A stretch of DNA of 64,000 nt from Vesta saturnalis. Taxonomy: Eukaryota > Arthropoda > Insecta > Coleoptera > Lampyridae. This document shows, piece after piece, positions 36,405-48,433 of this stretch. Below the pieces are notes generated by a model that had not been told where the DNA came from, ran no database searches, and worked only from the letters and a program-made list of their open reading frames with translations. A program made the position numbers and the translations under genes. The stretch is taken from contig JARFJB010002141.1 of the NCBI GenBank assembly GCA_036346205.1, positions 252,001-316,000 on the forward strand, written 5' to 3'. Position 1 is the stretch's first letter. Each line of letters starts with the position of its first letter.

Positions 36405-37267
36405 TTTAAGTACATGCACAGATCAAGGAACGAGTTCCTCTGCTTACTCTTCTCTAATAGTGATACCTTGTACGGCGATGGTACATTCAAAACAGCTCCT
36501 CAATTGTTGTCTCAAATTTATACCATCCTTGGTAAGCTTCACGGTGAAGTATACCCAACCGCTTATACGCTTTTTCCGAATAAACAAAGTGCTACGTATG
36601 AGAGGCTTTAATTCAATTGGAACCTAATTTCCAACCTAGATTGTGTTCCTGTGATTTTGAATTCGGCGACATATGTGCTTTCAAAGGATGTTTTCTCGGT
36701 GCAAACATCTTTGGTTGTTGTTATCCCTTAACCCACAACATAAAAAGGAAGTTATGCAGATTGGGATTAATCCAAAGTTGTAATAATGATCCACACTTTT
36801 GTTTACGAGCAAAAATGATACCAAATCAATGATTTGGAAAGATCATGTTCTTTCTCAAGAATTTCCAGAGACTTTGCAAACCTGTTCTTGATTGGTCGCA
36901 GGAACGTAAGGAGCATGAAAGGCTTCCTGCACTGTTCGGGGTTGATATGTGGAATTTACACAAAATAGTGCTAGATGGCGACGATCGCACCAAAAACTAC
37001 GCCGAAGCAGTGCATCACCGGTTAGCAACCAACAGAACTAGGGATGGAACTCCCATAAATTTGGAAGTTTATTGGTACATTAAGAAAGGTATAGATTGCG
37101 AGAGATATTTTTATAAGCAGATCCTAGCTGGTCAACATCCACCTCAGAAAAAAAGGAAATACAAGGAAAGGGATGAGCGTATTTTAAGATTAATTTTGAA
37201 TTATGACAATAGAAACTCGAATTCTTGTGTGGCATTGCACATAATTGTGAGCTTTATTAAGTTTTAG
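36405..37267 (+). pseudogene. MULE-type transposase remnant
   Basis: Three frames in series: SNSDTLYGDGTFKTAPQLLS and QIYTILGKLHGEVYP...LFPNKQSATYERL; then LEPNFQPR...CDFEFG and GANIFGCCYPLTHNIKRKLC; then RLPALFGVDMWNLHKIVLDG and RTKNYAEAVHHRLATN with a K/R-rich tail KKKRKYKERDE. Known: D-G-T-F-K at the first catalytic Asp and D-x-E-x-x in the second block are hallmarks of the MULE DDE core, and the W-N...R-T-N/K-N...E/A-x-H-x-x-L block follows it. Frameshifts lie near 36612 and 36840. Any N-terminal FLYWCH finger is not seen. Confidence 0.8.
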
Positions 37268-37589
37268 TTTATTTGTTTAACTAGGTTTATATAATAATAA
37301 AGGTAAACTCGCCTTCGGTGTAAATTTATTTCATACAATTCCTTTAAGAACAAGTGTTTTAGAGTAATCATGTTTGGCTTTCATTAATATTTTTCTTCGA
37401 TCGGACGAAAATTCAGGATTTGCTTACTAACTGCATCCCGCAAAATGCATAATTCTAATGTTCCCATGCACCTACTTCATTGAAATAGGCCCGAAACATT
37501 TTGTTGTTCTTATTTTAATTACTGAGTGATTCTAAATCAAGTTTATATATTGAATTGTTTAAAAAATGGATTCCGTCACTTCCCACAAT
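37268..37589. other. unassigned DNA
   Basis: No coding or repeat signal recognised between the MULE remnant and the PLE-1 copy 2 fragment. Confidence 0.5.
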
Positions 37590-37630
37590 AATTCTGTTAT
37601 AGATACTTACAATTAGTGGAGTTTATTGGC

Positions 37631-38175
37631 CTATTTCCACAGTTTATGCTTTTTGAGCATGTAGGCCGTACAGATGCGGAGCTTTGCTGTAGTGTGGGGT
37701 AAGTCTAGTTCTCTGGTAATCGGAAAACCCCCCTTATGTTTTGCCAGCGTCAGGTACATCCGTCTTTCGATTGATGGTGTGGGGTCTTTTGGTATTTGTT
37801 TGTACTCGCCCTCGTCTAGCATTGTTGGATCTTACTGCTGTAAGTGTCCATATCCATTACGACAGTCGCGTTTCCTTTGTCTGCCGGGAGAATTTTGATG
37901 GTTGGGTCATTCTTAATGACCGCTCTCCTTTCTAGGTTAGAGAGGTTAGGTTTAGTTGCCCTACATGAATCTAGGGCTGATTTAAACTTACTTCTGTATT
38001 CTTCGGCTTCTTCAGGATCTAATTTTATAGCTGTTTCTTCAACTGCTGTTATTAAATCTACTTTTGGAATATACCTCGGTGTTATCGCATAGTTCAAGCC
38101 TTTGTCCAGAACCTGCATTTCGTTTTCGTTCAACTCCTTCACTCGAAAAGCTAATGAAGGAGAAGAAATAATCAT
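37631..38175 (-). pseudogene. inverted N-terminal Penelope RT fragment
   Basis: Minus strand NENEMQVLDKGLNYAITPRY, KVDLITAVEETAIKLDPEEA, NDPTIKILPADKGNATVVMD, then in another frame GEYKQIPKDPTPSIERR and FPITRELDLPHTTAKL. It then fuses to pseudo-LTR sequence (AAAAAGCATAAACTGTGG). It corresponds to about 19318-19790 of copy 1. Confidence 0.85.
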
Positions 38176-38224
38176 CCAACATCAATCGAAAAACACACTG
38201 TCATAAACATCTCTAAACGACAGT

Positions 38225-38264
38225 TTGGCATGGCGATGGGTTCCCCACTATCACCCATAGTGAG

Positions 38265-38300
<36 letters not shown>

Positions 38301-39008
38301 AAGACTTTGAAGACCAAGCGATATCCGAATTCACAGAGAAACCAAGGATGTGGCTTAGGTACGTGGACGATACCTTCGTAGTTTGGCAACACGGCAACCA
38401 GAACAGAGAAAAAGAAAATATCGCTAGAACACTCAAAGAAAATGGCTACCCCCACCTAATACCTAACCTAACCAGGGAGACGGTAACCGAAAAGGATGAA
38501 CCTAAATATACAGCGATAATACCATATGTACAGGGTACATCAGACAAAATACGAAGGATAAGTAGCAAATACAAGATACGCACTGCCTTCAAATCGACCA
38601 GAACGCTCAGGAGAATACTAACCAAAACCAAACCATACAATGAAGATCAGAATTCCAAGAATTTTGTATATAACCTACCATGCGAATGCGGCAGAACATA
38701 CATGGGAGAGCAGTAGACCACTCAAAGTGATAACGCAGGAACATAAGAACAACGTCCGCAAGGGCGAAACAGAAAGATCAGGAATCGCCGAACATGTCTG
38801 GGGCGAACACCACCGCATCCAATGGGATAACATACAGATAGTGACAAAGGACGAGCACACAACTCGTCAGAAACTCAAAGAAGCCACATACATTGCACTA
38901 GCAGAAAATCCAATAAGCCAAGCTAGTGTAGAAATGAAACCCATATGGATTCCAATAATGCGCGAAGAGCTTAACCGCAATACACCTGCGCAAGAGGTTA
39001 CGGTGTAA
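38225..39008 (+). pseudogene. Penelope RT C-terminal part with GIY-YIG-type endonuclease
   Basis: GMAMGSPLSPIVSNIY (motif B), (TA)n, MEDFEDQAISEFTEKPRMWL and RYVDDTFVVWQHG (motif C). A deletion then jumps to NGYPHLIPNLTRETVTEK and KIRRISSKYKIRTAFKS, followed by NFVYNLPCECGRTYMGE (start of GIY-YIG-like domain), stop, and in the next frame SRPLKVITQEHKNNVRKG, ERSGIAEHVWGEHHRIQW, LKEATYIALAENPISQAS, ending near 39008. Known: the GIY-YIG nuclease nicks target DNA for Penelope retrotransposition. Broken by frameshifts and deletion. Confidence 0.85.
38269..38298. repeat. short (TA)n inside RT coding
   Basis: 15 TA units between SNIY and MEDFE codons; with this length the flanking frames are out of register by one base. 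Confidence 0.9.
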
Positions 39009-39047
39009 CATGCGCAATAAACTTTTGCGCAACCACGAAAAAAGTTT

Positions 39048-39051
<4 letters not shown>

Positions 39052-39084
<33 letters not shown>
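39052..39084. repeat. (TA)n microsatellite at PLE-1 3' tail
   Basis: It lies between the 3' tail (GTTTTATG) and the tRNA-like segment; inverted counterpart of 18483-18536. Confidence 0.95.
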
Positions 39085-39088
<4 letters not shown>

Positions 39089-39161
39089 ATTACTCCGTAG
39101 CTCAGTGGTAAATGTGTCAGACTAGTAAATGAAAGGTACCAAGTTCGAATCTGAGAGTAGT
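39089..39161 (+). tRNA. tRNA-Thr(AGT)-like segment, part of PLE-1
   Basis: 73 nt. The A-box-like TAGCTCAGTGG, anticodon-loop-like CTAGTAA (anticodon AGT, Thr) and B-box GTTCGAATC are properly ordered and spaced. ATTACTC and GAGTAGT at the two ends can pair as 7 bp, though offset by two bases from standard numbering. D, anticodon and T stems pair poorly, so it is not a working tRNA. The 3' half recurs at 18672-18712 at the same place in PLE-1 copy 1. Confidence 0.5.
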
Positions 39162-39204
39162 CAAGTGCTTGGAAAAAAATTATATATAACATATGAATTC
39201 GAAG

Positions 39205-42200
39205 TTTTTTTTTTAATGATTTTGAACCTGAACAGGCTAAATAAGGCCTATCGTGCTAAAGCACTCAGGAACACTTAGGAGGATGGATAGAGCGATAATG
39301 AATTGCCAATAGATGCCTATGAACAGCTACCTTAAATTTTCTCATATCATAAGTGAGAGGAAAACAGGAACTAGGGAGATCATTCCAGAGTTTAGAAGCC
39401 GCGTAGAAAAATGTGGATTGCGCCCGTTTGGTACGACAAGTGGAGATTTGTACTGCATACTGATGATGTGAATGAGCGAACCGAGTGTTTCTCGCAAAGA
39501 TAACCGGAGATGGTATCAAAGAATGTAATTCACCAGCACAATAGGCGTTGTAATAAAGATAATACAAAGAAAGAACTGAAACCATCCTTCTATGCTCAAG
39601 GGACTGTATGTGAGAAGTTAAGGACGGGTCATTTATAAGCCTAATCGCTCTGTTTTGAATACGATCAACGATATCGAGAGCGTATTGGGAGCACTAACCC
39701 AAAGGTGAGAATTATATTCCAGATGAGGCCGAATTTGGGCCTTATACAGCAGAAGGAGTTGTCGAGAAGTAAAGTACTGCTTAGATCTGTACAAAAAGCC
39801 TATTTTACGAGCAGCTGTTTTGGTAGTTGACAGAAGATGGTCAACCCATGAGAGATTTGAAGATACAGTCATACCCAACAGAGTAATAGAGTCTGAAAAC
39901 TTAAGAACTGAGCCATTCATACTTACAACAGGAAATGATCGATCTTTTTTGGCGGACATAAGGCAACACTGAGTTTTGTTAGCATTAAATTTAACTAGAT
40001 TATTGATTCCCCATTCGAGAATACGTTGAATGTCTTTGTTGATTGAATTTGCCATTTCAGCTTTAATTTCTTGATTTGACATAGAAGGTAGATTATCACT
40101 ATGAGTAGACTGAGATGAACTACAGTGAAGAGTGCTATCGTCAGCAAAGCAATAGATGGGGTTAGTTGTTGAAGAAATAAGGTCGTTTATGTACAGCAGA
40201 AAAAGTGTAGGCGCTATAACGGATCCCTGTGGTACGCCCGCGTTAATGCTAACTTCTTTTGAAAAAAAGCCATCAACTACGACACGTATTCGTCTTTTAT
40301 CAAGGAAACTAGAAACCCAGTTGATGAGCGTATCATTTAACCCAAACGAGGTGAGTTTGGCAAGTAAACACTTATGCCAAACTTGGTCAAATGCCTTTGA
40401 GATATCTAAAGCGACTACAACTGTTTCACCGGACTGCTCTACTGTATTGTTCCAAACTTGGGTCACATATGAAAGAAGATCGCCTGTTGAACGACTTTGC
40501 CTAAACCCATATTGGTGGTCACTAAAGAGTTTGTTAATTTCAAGGAACGTGAGCAGTTGCTGATTGATGGCCTTTTCCATAATTTTAGACAAAATGGAAG
40601 TGATGGCAATTGGTCTGTAATTTGAGGGATCGGTCTTATCACCTTTTTTGGGAATAGGTTGAACATTTGCTAACTTCCATGATGAATGGAATTCTCCAGA
40701 TAGAGATCGTATAGAGCTTAGATAGGACTGGTACTAGTTCGGGGGAACATTTCTTTAAGACAATAGCTGGGATACCGTCTGGGCCAGTCGCCTTATTGAG
40801 ATCAAGCCTAATGATGATCGATTCCAAGAGCTTGTACCGAAAATGAATTGGTTTCATAACGTATGAAGAAGAGTTGACTAAGGGCACATCTTTTCCAGAA
40901 TCATTGAGACACGCGTTTGATGCAAACAAATCCACAAAAACGTTGGCTTTGTCTACAGAATCAGCAACTACCGATCCGTCAATAGATGTCAGGGGGGGAA
41001 ATGAAGATGTTCGAAAGCTTTTACTAATGGCTTTTGCTAAAGACCAAAATTTACGACTGGCTAAAGGAGATGTAGCTAGTTCATTGCATTTTCGTTGTTC
41101 GAACAACTTTTTAGTTTTAGTGATGACACTTTTGCAGATATTTCTAGCACCAACCTATTCTACATGACTGTCAACCGATTTATTAGATTTCCATTTAATG
41201 TAACATTTATTTTTTAAAGATTTTGCATCAGAACAAGCCTTATTGAACCAGGGTTGGGAACGTGAATAACCTACACGGTACTGTTTTTTCGGAATGTATA
41301 ACTCCATTCCCATGAGGATAACTTCAGATACTGAAAGAGCGATGTCTGAAGAAGATGACGACTTAAAACAATATTCACGCCATGGAAAGGTTGCAAAGAA
41401 ATCCCGTAAATCACTCCATCGAGCTGACTTAAAACACCACAAGGTTCTATCGGTTTTGCGAACAACAGTGGAATTAGGTACAGTAGAAATGATTTTTATT
41501 AGACAATGGTCGGAAAGACCTAAAGGCGAAAGAACGGAAGTTTTATAAACAAGAGGGTTTGATGTAAGAAAGAGATCTAGAAGATGTGGAGTATGGTTAG
41601 GGTTATCAGGGATTCTTGTGGGTTCAGAAATCATTTGTGTGAGATCACATGAAATAGCAAATGTTTCTGCACTATGACCAGCGGGATTTGTAGTAGATGA
41701 AAATTGAAGCCAATTAGAGTTATGAACATTGAAATCGCCTACAAATGAGATATCGCAAGATGGAAACTGAGACAGGAGATAGTCAACTTTCATACTAAGG
41801 TAATCGAAGAAGTCTTGAAAGTTGCTGTCATTAGGAGACCTAAGGAAGAAACCCTCTTGCAAGCAATTCTGTCATTGATGTACGCACATACGCCTCCTTT
41901 ATATCGAAAGTTAGAGTGAAGATGGTATTGAGGAAATTGCAAGTCGGGAGACTTGTGTTTCAGATAGAAACAATATCAGGTTGTAATTGTTCAAGATTTT
42001 GGTGAATAGCATTAATATGAGACCTGATACCGCGGATGTTGTAGTAGTGAATCAGAAAGTTGATACTTTCGATGACCGAGGTCGCTTGGGCCCTGCCCTC
42101 CCTGACATCCGAATGGGGCAGGATTTTACGTCCGGAATTTATAACCCTAGAAACCACAGCCATCTTATTTTTTAATTTGGGACTTTTAATCCGATAGGAA

Positions 42201-42370
42201 GACAGTGTGGGCGAGAAGGAAGAATAAGGATGAAAATAGATTAAGGATGATGGAAAAGGTAATCGGCAGCCCTTACCGAGCTCAGAAAATCGGAGACCCA
42301 ATATTAAGGAGCCCATGGTAGGGGTGGTGGTACCTCCCCGGCTGGCATGGAGTATACATGCCTACCACCT
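39205..42370 (-). mobile_element. CR1/Jockey-group non-LTR retrotransposon (LINE)
   Basis: About 3.17 kb with a T run at the left end (39205 on, i.e. 3' poly-A on the minus strand) and 8-bp target duplication ATTCGAAG (39197-39204, 42371-42378). APE endonuclease and RT are recognisable. Inserted in the PLE-1 copy 2 pseudo-LTR. 5' end apparently near complete or slightly truncated; no ORF1 seen. Confidence 0.9.
39265..42316 (-). pseudogene. LINE ORF2: APE endonuclease and reverse transcriptase, frameshifted
   Basis: From the minus start at 42316: HYYNIRGIRSHINAIHQNLE (EN start), a shift near 41955 with FRYKGGVCAYINDR, then CDISFVGDFNVHNSNW, LDLFLTSN and GLSDHCLI (EN motifs), SRSQPWFNKACSDAKSLKNK; FWSLAKAISKSF, LNKATGPDGIPAIVLKKCSP; RT core from 40592: YGFRQSRSTGDLLSYV, VVVALDISKAFDQVWH, INAGVPQGSVIAPTLFLLYI, YCFADDSTLH; LLGMTVSSNLSW; after a shift at about 39640 the C-terminal STFFYAASKLWNDLPSSCFP. 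Known: target-primed reverse transcription. Four or so frameshifts; the catalytic FADD is intact. Confidence 0.88.
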
Positions 42371-42378
42371 ATTCGAAG

Positions 42379-42465
42379 TGCGAAAACAGCCCTTCTCAGG
42401 ACTAAGCCTGATGACGGAAGCAGAGTCCGCTTCCGAATCGTCGCGCTCAAAGGCGTAAACTGTGG
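42379..42465 (+). ncRNA. hammerhead-ribozyme-like motif in PLE-1 copy 2
   Basis: CTGATGA (42408-42414) is intact, followed by an extra C, stem GGAAGC...GCTTCC (6 bp, loop AGAGTCC) and GAATC where GAAAC is expected (one change). A short CG...CG-TA downstream could be stem III and cleavage region. Stem I unclear. Same order as 18770-18850. Confidence 0.45.
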
Positions 42466-42570
42466 AAATAGGCCGATAAACTCCCCTAATAGGAAACCAC
42501 AGTTACAACACACTTATAATACAGCAATACTTACAATTATTGTGTGGAAATGATAAAATTTTAAATTTTA

Positions 42571-44102
42571 AACTGCTCCACATAAGTTAGGGATATTATG
42601 GAAAATTTGATTTTTTAAAAGAAAAAAAAAATTTCAAAAACGTTTTTAATCTATTTAGTTTTTAAATGCTTGTTTTTTCTTATAAAAAGGTTTACAAATT
42701 AAAAAAAAAATTTTTAAACAAAAAGACAAGGAAATTAGGTGAAAGTTACTAATAACTTAATTTCAAAGTAATCAAAAAACAAAGAAAATGAATACATATT
42801 TACCCTTCAGCAATAACGGGTATGTCGTTTGTGGGCTTCAATGACAGTTTGGTAACGTCTTTGCATGCTGGTTATGAGATTATTAAAGTTTTCTTGCGGA
42901 AGCTGTTGCCAGAGTTGTGGAAGCAAATTTCTCAGTTGTTCCATTGTTTGTGGTTGGGTATTATAATGATACAAAGCTCTCTGCAACTGATCCTAATCAT
43001 GATCTATCGGATTTAAATCAGGCGATAGAGCAGGTAAAGCTAAATGAGGAATTCCATTGCTTTCAATAGCATCCATAGCTGCCATGGATCGGTGTGGACG
43101 AGCGTTACCGTCCAAAAAAAAGAAACCAGGACCCACAGTAGTATGAAACTCCCGCACAATATTGTTGATCACATGATTCAAGTGTACTTCGGAATTCATG
43201 TTTCCCGGAATAACCAGCAAGTCGGTACGGCCATTATAACAAATGCCTCCCCATATACAAACAGTGCCTCCTGTGAAAGGGTGAACGTCTTGTACTGACC
43301 GCCGATGTCTTGGCACCAAAGGTTGTGTCCAAATACGCGTTCGACGACTGTCCTAAAAACGACCATATCACGATTCATGAGTGAACAGTACCAACTTCCA
43401 CTCTTCTGTCCAATTGACACGCTTTCTTGCCCATTCTAATCTTTGGCGCCTATGTTCGTGAGTCAATGGTACTCCCCTAAAAAGTCGTCCAGAACGTAAA
43501 TTGACATACCATAAACGTCTTCTGACAGTTTCAGCTGATATTCATGTTCCTGTGGCCTGTGACTTCTGCGAGCCTCAAACTCAACATTCGACTAGTGCTC
43601 AAAGGTTCTCGGCGTGCAGAAATACCAACATATCGCTCTTCAGCAGGGGTAGTTATTGATGGGCTAGGTCTTTCTTTAACAGATCCAGTTTCTTGGAAAC
43701 GGTTAAAAAGTCTAGAAATGACACTTCGGCTAACTTGAAGAAAAGTTGCTACGTCACTTTGTCGTTGAGCACCCTGTAGCAAACCAATTGCTCTATTTGC
43801 TTCGTCAGATGTTAATTTACGTCTAGGCATTAGGAATTAGCAACGCACAAAATTTTGATACCAAATTTGCACAATAAGTCAACTAATGGACAAGTAAACC
43901 AAACAAACAATTGATTCGTTATAACGGGTTAGAAAGAGAAAAACTCTCCACAGCCCTCTACTTGCAATATAATGCTACATTTATCCGTATGGCATAGGTA
44001 TGATAACTAGCAACTTTAATAAAGTGTGAAACATGACAAAAATTTTGAAATCAAAAAATTGTGCAGATTTTCACATATATCCTTAACTTATGTGAAGCAG
44101 TT
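42571..44102 (-). mobile_element. Tc1-type DNA transposon
   Basis: 1,532 bp; TA (42569-42570) then AACTGCTCCACATAAGTTAG, and CTTAACTTATGTGAAGCAGTT then TA (44103-44104). Transposase on the minus strand. Confidence 0.88.
42807..43830 (-). pseudogene. Tc1-type transposase pseudogene
   Basis: The minus start at 43830 gives MPRRKLTSDEANRAIGLLQG and VATFLQVSRSVISRLFNRFQ (paired-type HTH), a decayed GRPR region (TTPAEERYV), VNWTEEWKLVLFTHES (first catalytic Asp replaced by His, then a stop), TGGTVCIWGGICYNGRTDL, GFFFLDGNARPHRS (second Asp kept) and ALSPDLNPIDHD where the usual Glu is Asp. A stop follows, then LPQENFNNLITSMQRRYQTV and AHKRHTRYC ending at 42807. Known: DD34E catalysis needs all three acids. 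Dead. Confidence 0.9.
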
Positions 44103-44104
44103 TA

Positions 44105-45867
44105 ATTGAGTTTGTTCCCACAAGAAAAAATAGACCAATTTATTAGATTGATATATTAAGATTAGGCAATTTTTAATTATTAAACTGATTTAATTAATTA
44201 ATTTCTTCTTTTAACGTGTAATTCGTAGCCAAAGTGTATTTTCGGTCTTTCGGACAAGGTGAAAGCCTCAGCCAGTAACATTCACAGTCCTCCAAGAATG
44301 TTTCTACTAATTACACAATGTACTGTTATATTTTCAGTAACTCCAATGGTGTAAGATAAATTCCTGTATGCTCCAAATCAGTAATCGAAGCAGTGGTTAA
44401 TGGCACACTAAAGTATACCATAGAAGTTCTATCAGGAAATAGGAGTTGTATTAAACATGAACTAAAACACTAATAATTTTTCAATGAAATTGGTATATAA
44501 TTAGTGACTAACGCCTTAATATAATTTTGTTCCGTCAAATAGAGCCACCACCTTTAATTTTTCTTCTTCAAGATTATATTGATAAACACAGGTCATAAAA
44601 CTTAGTACTCATCTATCGAGATAATACGTTTACTATTTTCTCCAACAAAATTGAAGTCATTGACTCGGGAAACTTTTCTACCTTATATTTATTTAGTTAG
44701 CTAAACGGTCCCTGCGCCAAATTTTGCCGGCGCCAAACCCTGTTATGAAGCCAAAGTGTCTCGGCGCCAAGACGGCCGCGCCTAGCTGGTCGCGCCAAAT
44801 TGTCCTAGACCGCTTCATTACAGCTCAAAAACACAACGCGACTTATCGGATCTCGGCGCTAGTCATGAAGTATATTGTACACACTACTCTAACAATAAAC
44901 AATAATATACTATTTAGCTTGCACAATACTACATTTCCTGTCTTTCGATCATCTTTCGTACAATCAAGTTGTTTACTTATGTTTAGCGTAATAGAAAACA
45001 CCCTTTATAAATTGAGCTAACAATAACGATGTCTTTTTTCTAATGGGTTTGATCCGAAATATTAATATGAATAACATAACTTCCGATTTAACGATATTAA
45101 AATTACTAAAGACTAATAAGTATGTTTTTATGGTGATAACTCATGTACTGTTCACACGCCAAGTAGTTATTAAACATGCAGTAGAGGTGCGAACTTAACA
45201 TTTAAATGATATCACAAATCACATAAATCATAAAACAACATCGTTAACTCTGATAGCTTTGATAAATTAATTCTTAACGGTTGTAATAGATTAAGATTCC
45301 ACATAATTTATGATTAAGTGAAATACAGGAAAAAATACACATAAATTAAAACAGTTAATTTTTCCACTAATTTCACTAGTGTCTACCCCAATGAGTGTTA
45401 CTTATGCTGATACAAATCTTTATGTAAGATCTAGAATGAATTAATGTAAATTACTGGATGTCATAAATTTAAGTTATTTGTTAATTGGCAAGTTACAGTG
45501 AAAGTTATTTCTGTAAATAATAATATATCAATTTTTATAGCAAAGCAATAGGAAATGCTTAGTTTCATAACTTTGCAATGATTTTACATGTTAACGGATA
45601 CAATTAATAGTGAATAAGGATAAATTTGATTGTGCCGTACATTACCATATAAAATTCATCAATAGATAGTTGCGTTATACAAGACGATAAAGTTTCGTTA
45701 GCCACCAGTGAATTATCTACCACGAGATGTCAATTTCCCTTGATCATCGTTTATAATATTTTACTTTATTTGGTGCTAGTACGTAAATAATTAAGTATTA
45801 AGAATTGTTAAATTTATCGTAAATGAAAAGGTAACGTTAGTGTGCATGACACATACATAAAAGAATA
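44105..45867. other. unassigned DNA, one GC-rich patch
   Basis: AT-rich, no gene seen. About 44705-44850 is locally GC-rich with repeated GGCGCCAA/CGCGCCAAATT words. A 98-codon frame starting at 44724 crosses this patch but has no recognisable motif and fades into AT-rich sequence. Confidence 0.45.
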
Positions 45868-46490
45868 TACAGTGTGACTCATTTAGATTGGAAACACCCA
45901 TGTAAAATTTGAAGTTATTAACCGATTTCAACCAATTTTTTTTTAAATGTCAAGTAATAAAAGATCTACGTCGCGACAAAATTTAAAATTTTTATGCCAA
46001 TTTTCAGGGCATACTGCGATACTTTTTCGTAGTCGAAAATGGAGACTTTCATTAGCAATTTTTTCTACGCCACTGGATTGAGAGTACCTCTAAATAGCTG
46101 TCACCAAAATTTTATAAAAAGTATATTTATTAATAACAAAGTTATGACAACTTAAAATTCGAAAACTCACTAAGCTAACAGTTACAAAAGAACACTGCAT
46201 CAATAGATGGCTATGAAAATTATTATTTATTTTTTAGTAATTGTTAGAATAAACCACCAATGGAGAAAAAAATGTTTCAAGTTACATCAGTATTTAATAA
46301 AAGTAACCGAATTACATTTAACACTACACGCAATTAAATAAATAATAAGACCTAACATTTCTATTTAAATCTTATTTGCCATGGAAATTATGTCACTGTT
46401 TGACATTTGTGAAAGATTTCGGTGACATTGTAAATTTATTCATAGTATAGGTAACATTATTTACTTACAGTTGTTATTTTATTTTGTATC

Positions 46491-47130
46491 ATGCCTGAAA
46501 TATTAAGTGGGGGAGAGAAAATTTAAATAATACGTCTTTTGGGGGACAATGATAGAAGTGTAAGAGGTATAATATTTAATGAAAGACCTGCAGATCGTCC
46601 TATTAGCTGCGGTATGGTGAATAAAGTAGACAAAATATACAAAGAAACTGCGTGCGGTATCAATACACCTTTTAGAAATTAATCCTATGCAAAGGAGAAA
46701 CAGAAGTGATCAACTCATTTTAGATCATTTTAGAAATAATTACAATACCAGTTTAAGAAATGCCAGTATAAATTTGAATGTTCATCGAGAAACGATTTGG
46801 CGATGTCTCAAAAGAAACAATATTAAACCTCTTAAACCGAAGTTTTTGCAAACGTTGCAAGAAGTCGACGAGGCAATGCTTTTGGAAAATTTTTTAGGGG
46901 CCCAAGGAGAAGTCACGTTCACTACAAATCGAGTAGTATCGTCACAAAGTTGTCGCTATTGGGCAGCCGATAACCCCCACTGGGCAATAAACTGTAAAAG
47001 CTTGTATTCCCAAAAAATCAACGTCTGGTGTGGGATTCTAAATGAACGAATTGTTGGTACTTTCTTTTTTGGGCAAAACATTAATGCGTAGAGTTTTTAA
47101 GTACCGATTTGTGGAATGCCATTATAATAA
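46491..47130 (+). pseudogene. M4 transposase pseudogene, C-terminally deleted
   Basis: ATG at 46491, MPEILSGGE, an early stop, IRLLGDNDRSVRGIIFNERP; shift near 46680; LRNASINLNVHRETIWRCLK (HTH), then GEVTFTTNRVVSSQSCRYWA, DNPHWAINCKSLYSQKINVW and CGILNERIVGTFFFGQ, and EFLSTDLWNAI in another frame. Known: the residue before E in this block is normally the first catalytic Asp (TDEVTF); here it is Gly. Sequence for the second and third acids is absent. 47131-48400 is non-coding. Confidence 0.8.
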
Positions 47131-48400
47131 CAATAATAAAGTGGTGATGTAATTTGTACATTGATTAAACGCCAAATGTAATCTCTAACTACAAATGTTA
47201 AACAAATTGAAATACTAACCTTTCACCACTAATTATATGCCGTCTCATCCACAATCGGTAGATGAAATATAGGGTGGGTTCTACTATATTGACTTGTTAA
47301 CACACCTGAAATGCGGCTTATTTCTCACCTGCTTAATTATTTTCCTTTCTCTAGTTAATAAAAAAACAATGTAAAAAATTATAAAAAAATATATAATTAA
47401 ATGTATTCTCGAGCGCCATGTTATCTTTGTCAAGGAATAACAAAACCTAAATAATGAACAATAAAAACTTTCTATAAATATAAAAAATTAACAATGTGCA
47501 ATTAAGTTTATTTACCCAATGTATGGATGGTTAAGGAAAGGAAAGAAAAGGTTTTAAAGCTAAGCTTAAAAAATATAAAATCACCACATAAATACCTCAG
47601 TATAATGATTTTCTTATAGACAGCTTCCAGTGTTTAATTATGGATGCGGAACGGTCAACCAGTATGAAAGCGTTTCTACATCTTCCTTGCGTATTCTTGT
47701 AACAACGCGATCAATTATGTATTTGAAGGGATTTTCGATCCACTAAACTTATTGTATTCTTGATGTTTTATTGTATTAAAATTGCATTTTAAGATGATAT
47801 TATTTGAATGAAGAGAAACTTGCGTAAATAAGTAAATTAAGAGCCATTTCAAATATAAATATAAGTATGAGTAAGTAAGTAAGTAAATAAGTGCCTTAAG
47901 TGAGTACAAGGGAATAATCTAAGTACTATAATGAGTGTACTTGAGTGTACGTGAGTGTACGTGAGTGCCACCAAAATTCTGATGGCACCAAATATAAAAA
48001 TTAAGTAAAAACCATTATAACAATGTCTTCTGCTTTAACATTCAGCAGCAAGTGAAGTAAAAAATAGAGGCTTTCAGAAACGCTTCTGTAAGTGCCCCCC
48101 CTCAAGAAGTGGTCACGCATTGCGCGAAATACAATGATCGGAGTCCAATTTTTAAAAGAAAGGGAACTATAACTATTTATGTAATATTACACCCAAAATA
48201 TATGTTCTATGAAATGCAATTTTAGTTGCCTTTCTCAATTTTACATGTAAATAATTAAAAACTCCTCTAATTTTACGCCAAATAAATTAATGATCTTAGA
48301 TTAACGTATTTTTTAACACAACCACAAAAAAAGGTTGTTACACCATACACGAGATTCCAATTAATGAACGATTAAATTTACTTTTCCAGTTAGATTTTTA
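47131..48400. other. non-coding remainder of M4
   Basis: AT-rich; includes GTAAGTAAGTAAGTAAATAAG and (GTGAGTGTAC)n runs near 47868-47965. No coding. Confidence 0.6.
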
Positions 48401-48433
48401 CAGAGTGTTTCCAAGCTAAATGAGTCACACGTA

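Larger units (their letters stand above)
37590..42550. mobile_element. PLE-1 copy 2: rearranged Penelope-like element split by a LINE
   Basis: Pieces from left: an inverted RT segment with a bit of pseudo-LTR (37590-38175, minus); a short plus piece (38176-38224) that in copy 1 lies just upstream of that segment; then plus-strand motif B to the GIY-YIG end (38225-39008); 3' tail, (TA)n, tRNA-Thr-like segment (39089-39161); the LINE (39205-42370); then pseudo-LTR/hammerhead sequence (42371-42550). A second, tandem PLE start downstream of the first is implied by the order tail-tRNA-like-hammerhead. Confidence 0.75.
45870..48431 (+). mobile_element. M4: mariner-type element with about 28-bp TIRs
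   Basis: TA then CAGTGTGACTCATTTAG...TTGGAAACAC on the left; the right end GTGTTTCCAAGCTAAATGAG-TCACACG then TA (48432-48433), one base shorter. 2,562 bp with a plus-strand transposase remnant. The TIR does not extend beyond about 28 bp, unlike M1-M3. Confidence 0.82.

Noticed and set aside
39089..39161. Functional tRNA-Thr gene
   Set aside because: Anticodon and T stems do not pair and the segment is shared with a second Penelope copy, so it is element sequence.
44724..45020. 98-codon ORF over a GC-rich patch
   Set aside because: Only the first third has non-AT composition and it shows no motif or homologous pattern that I recognise.
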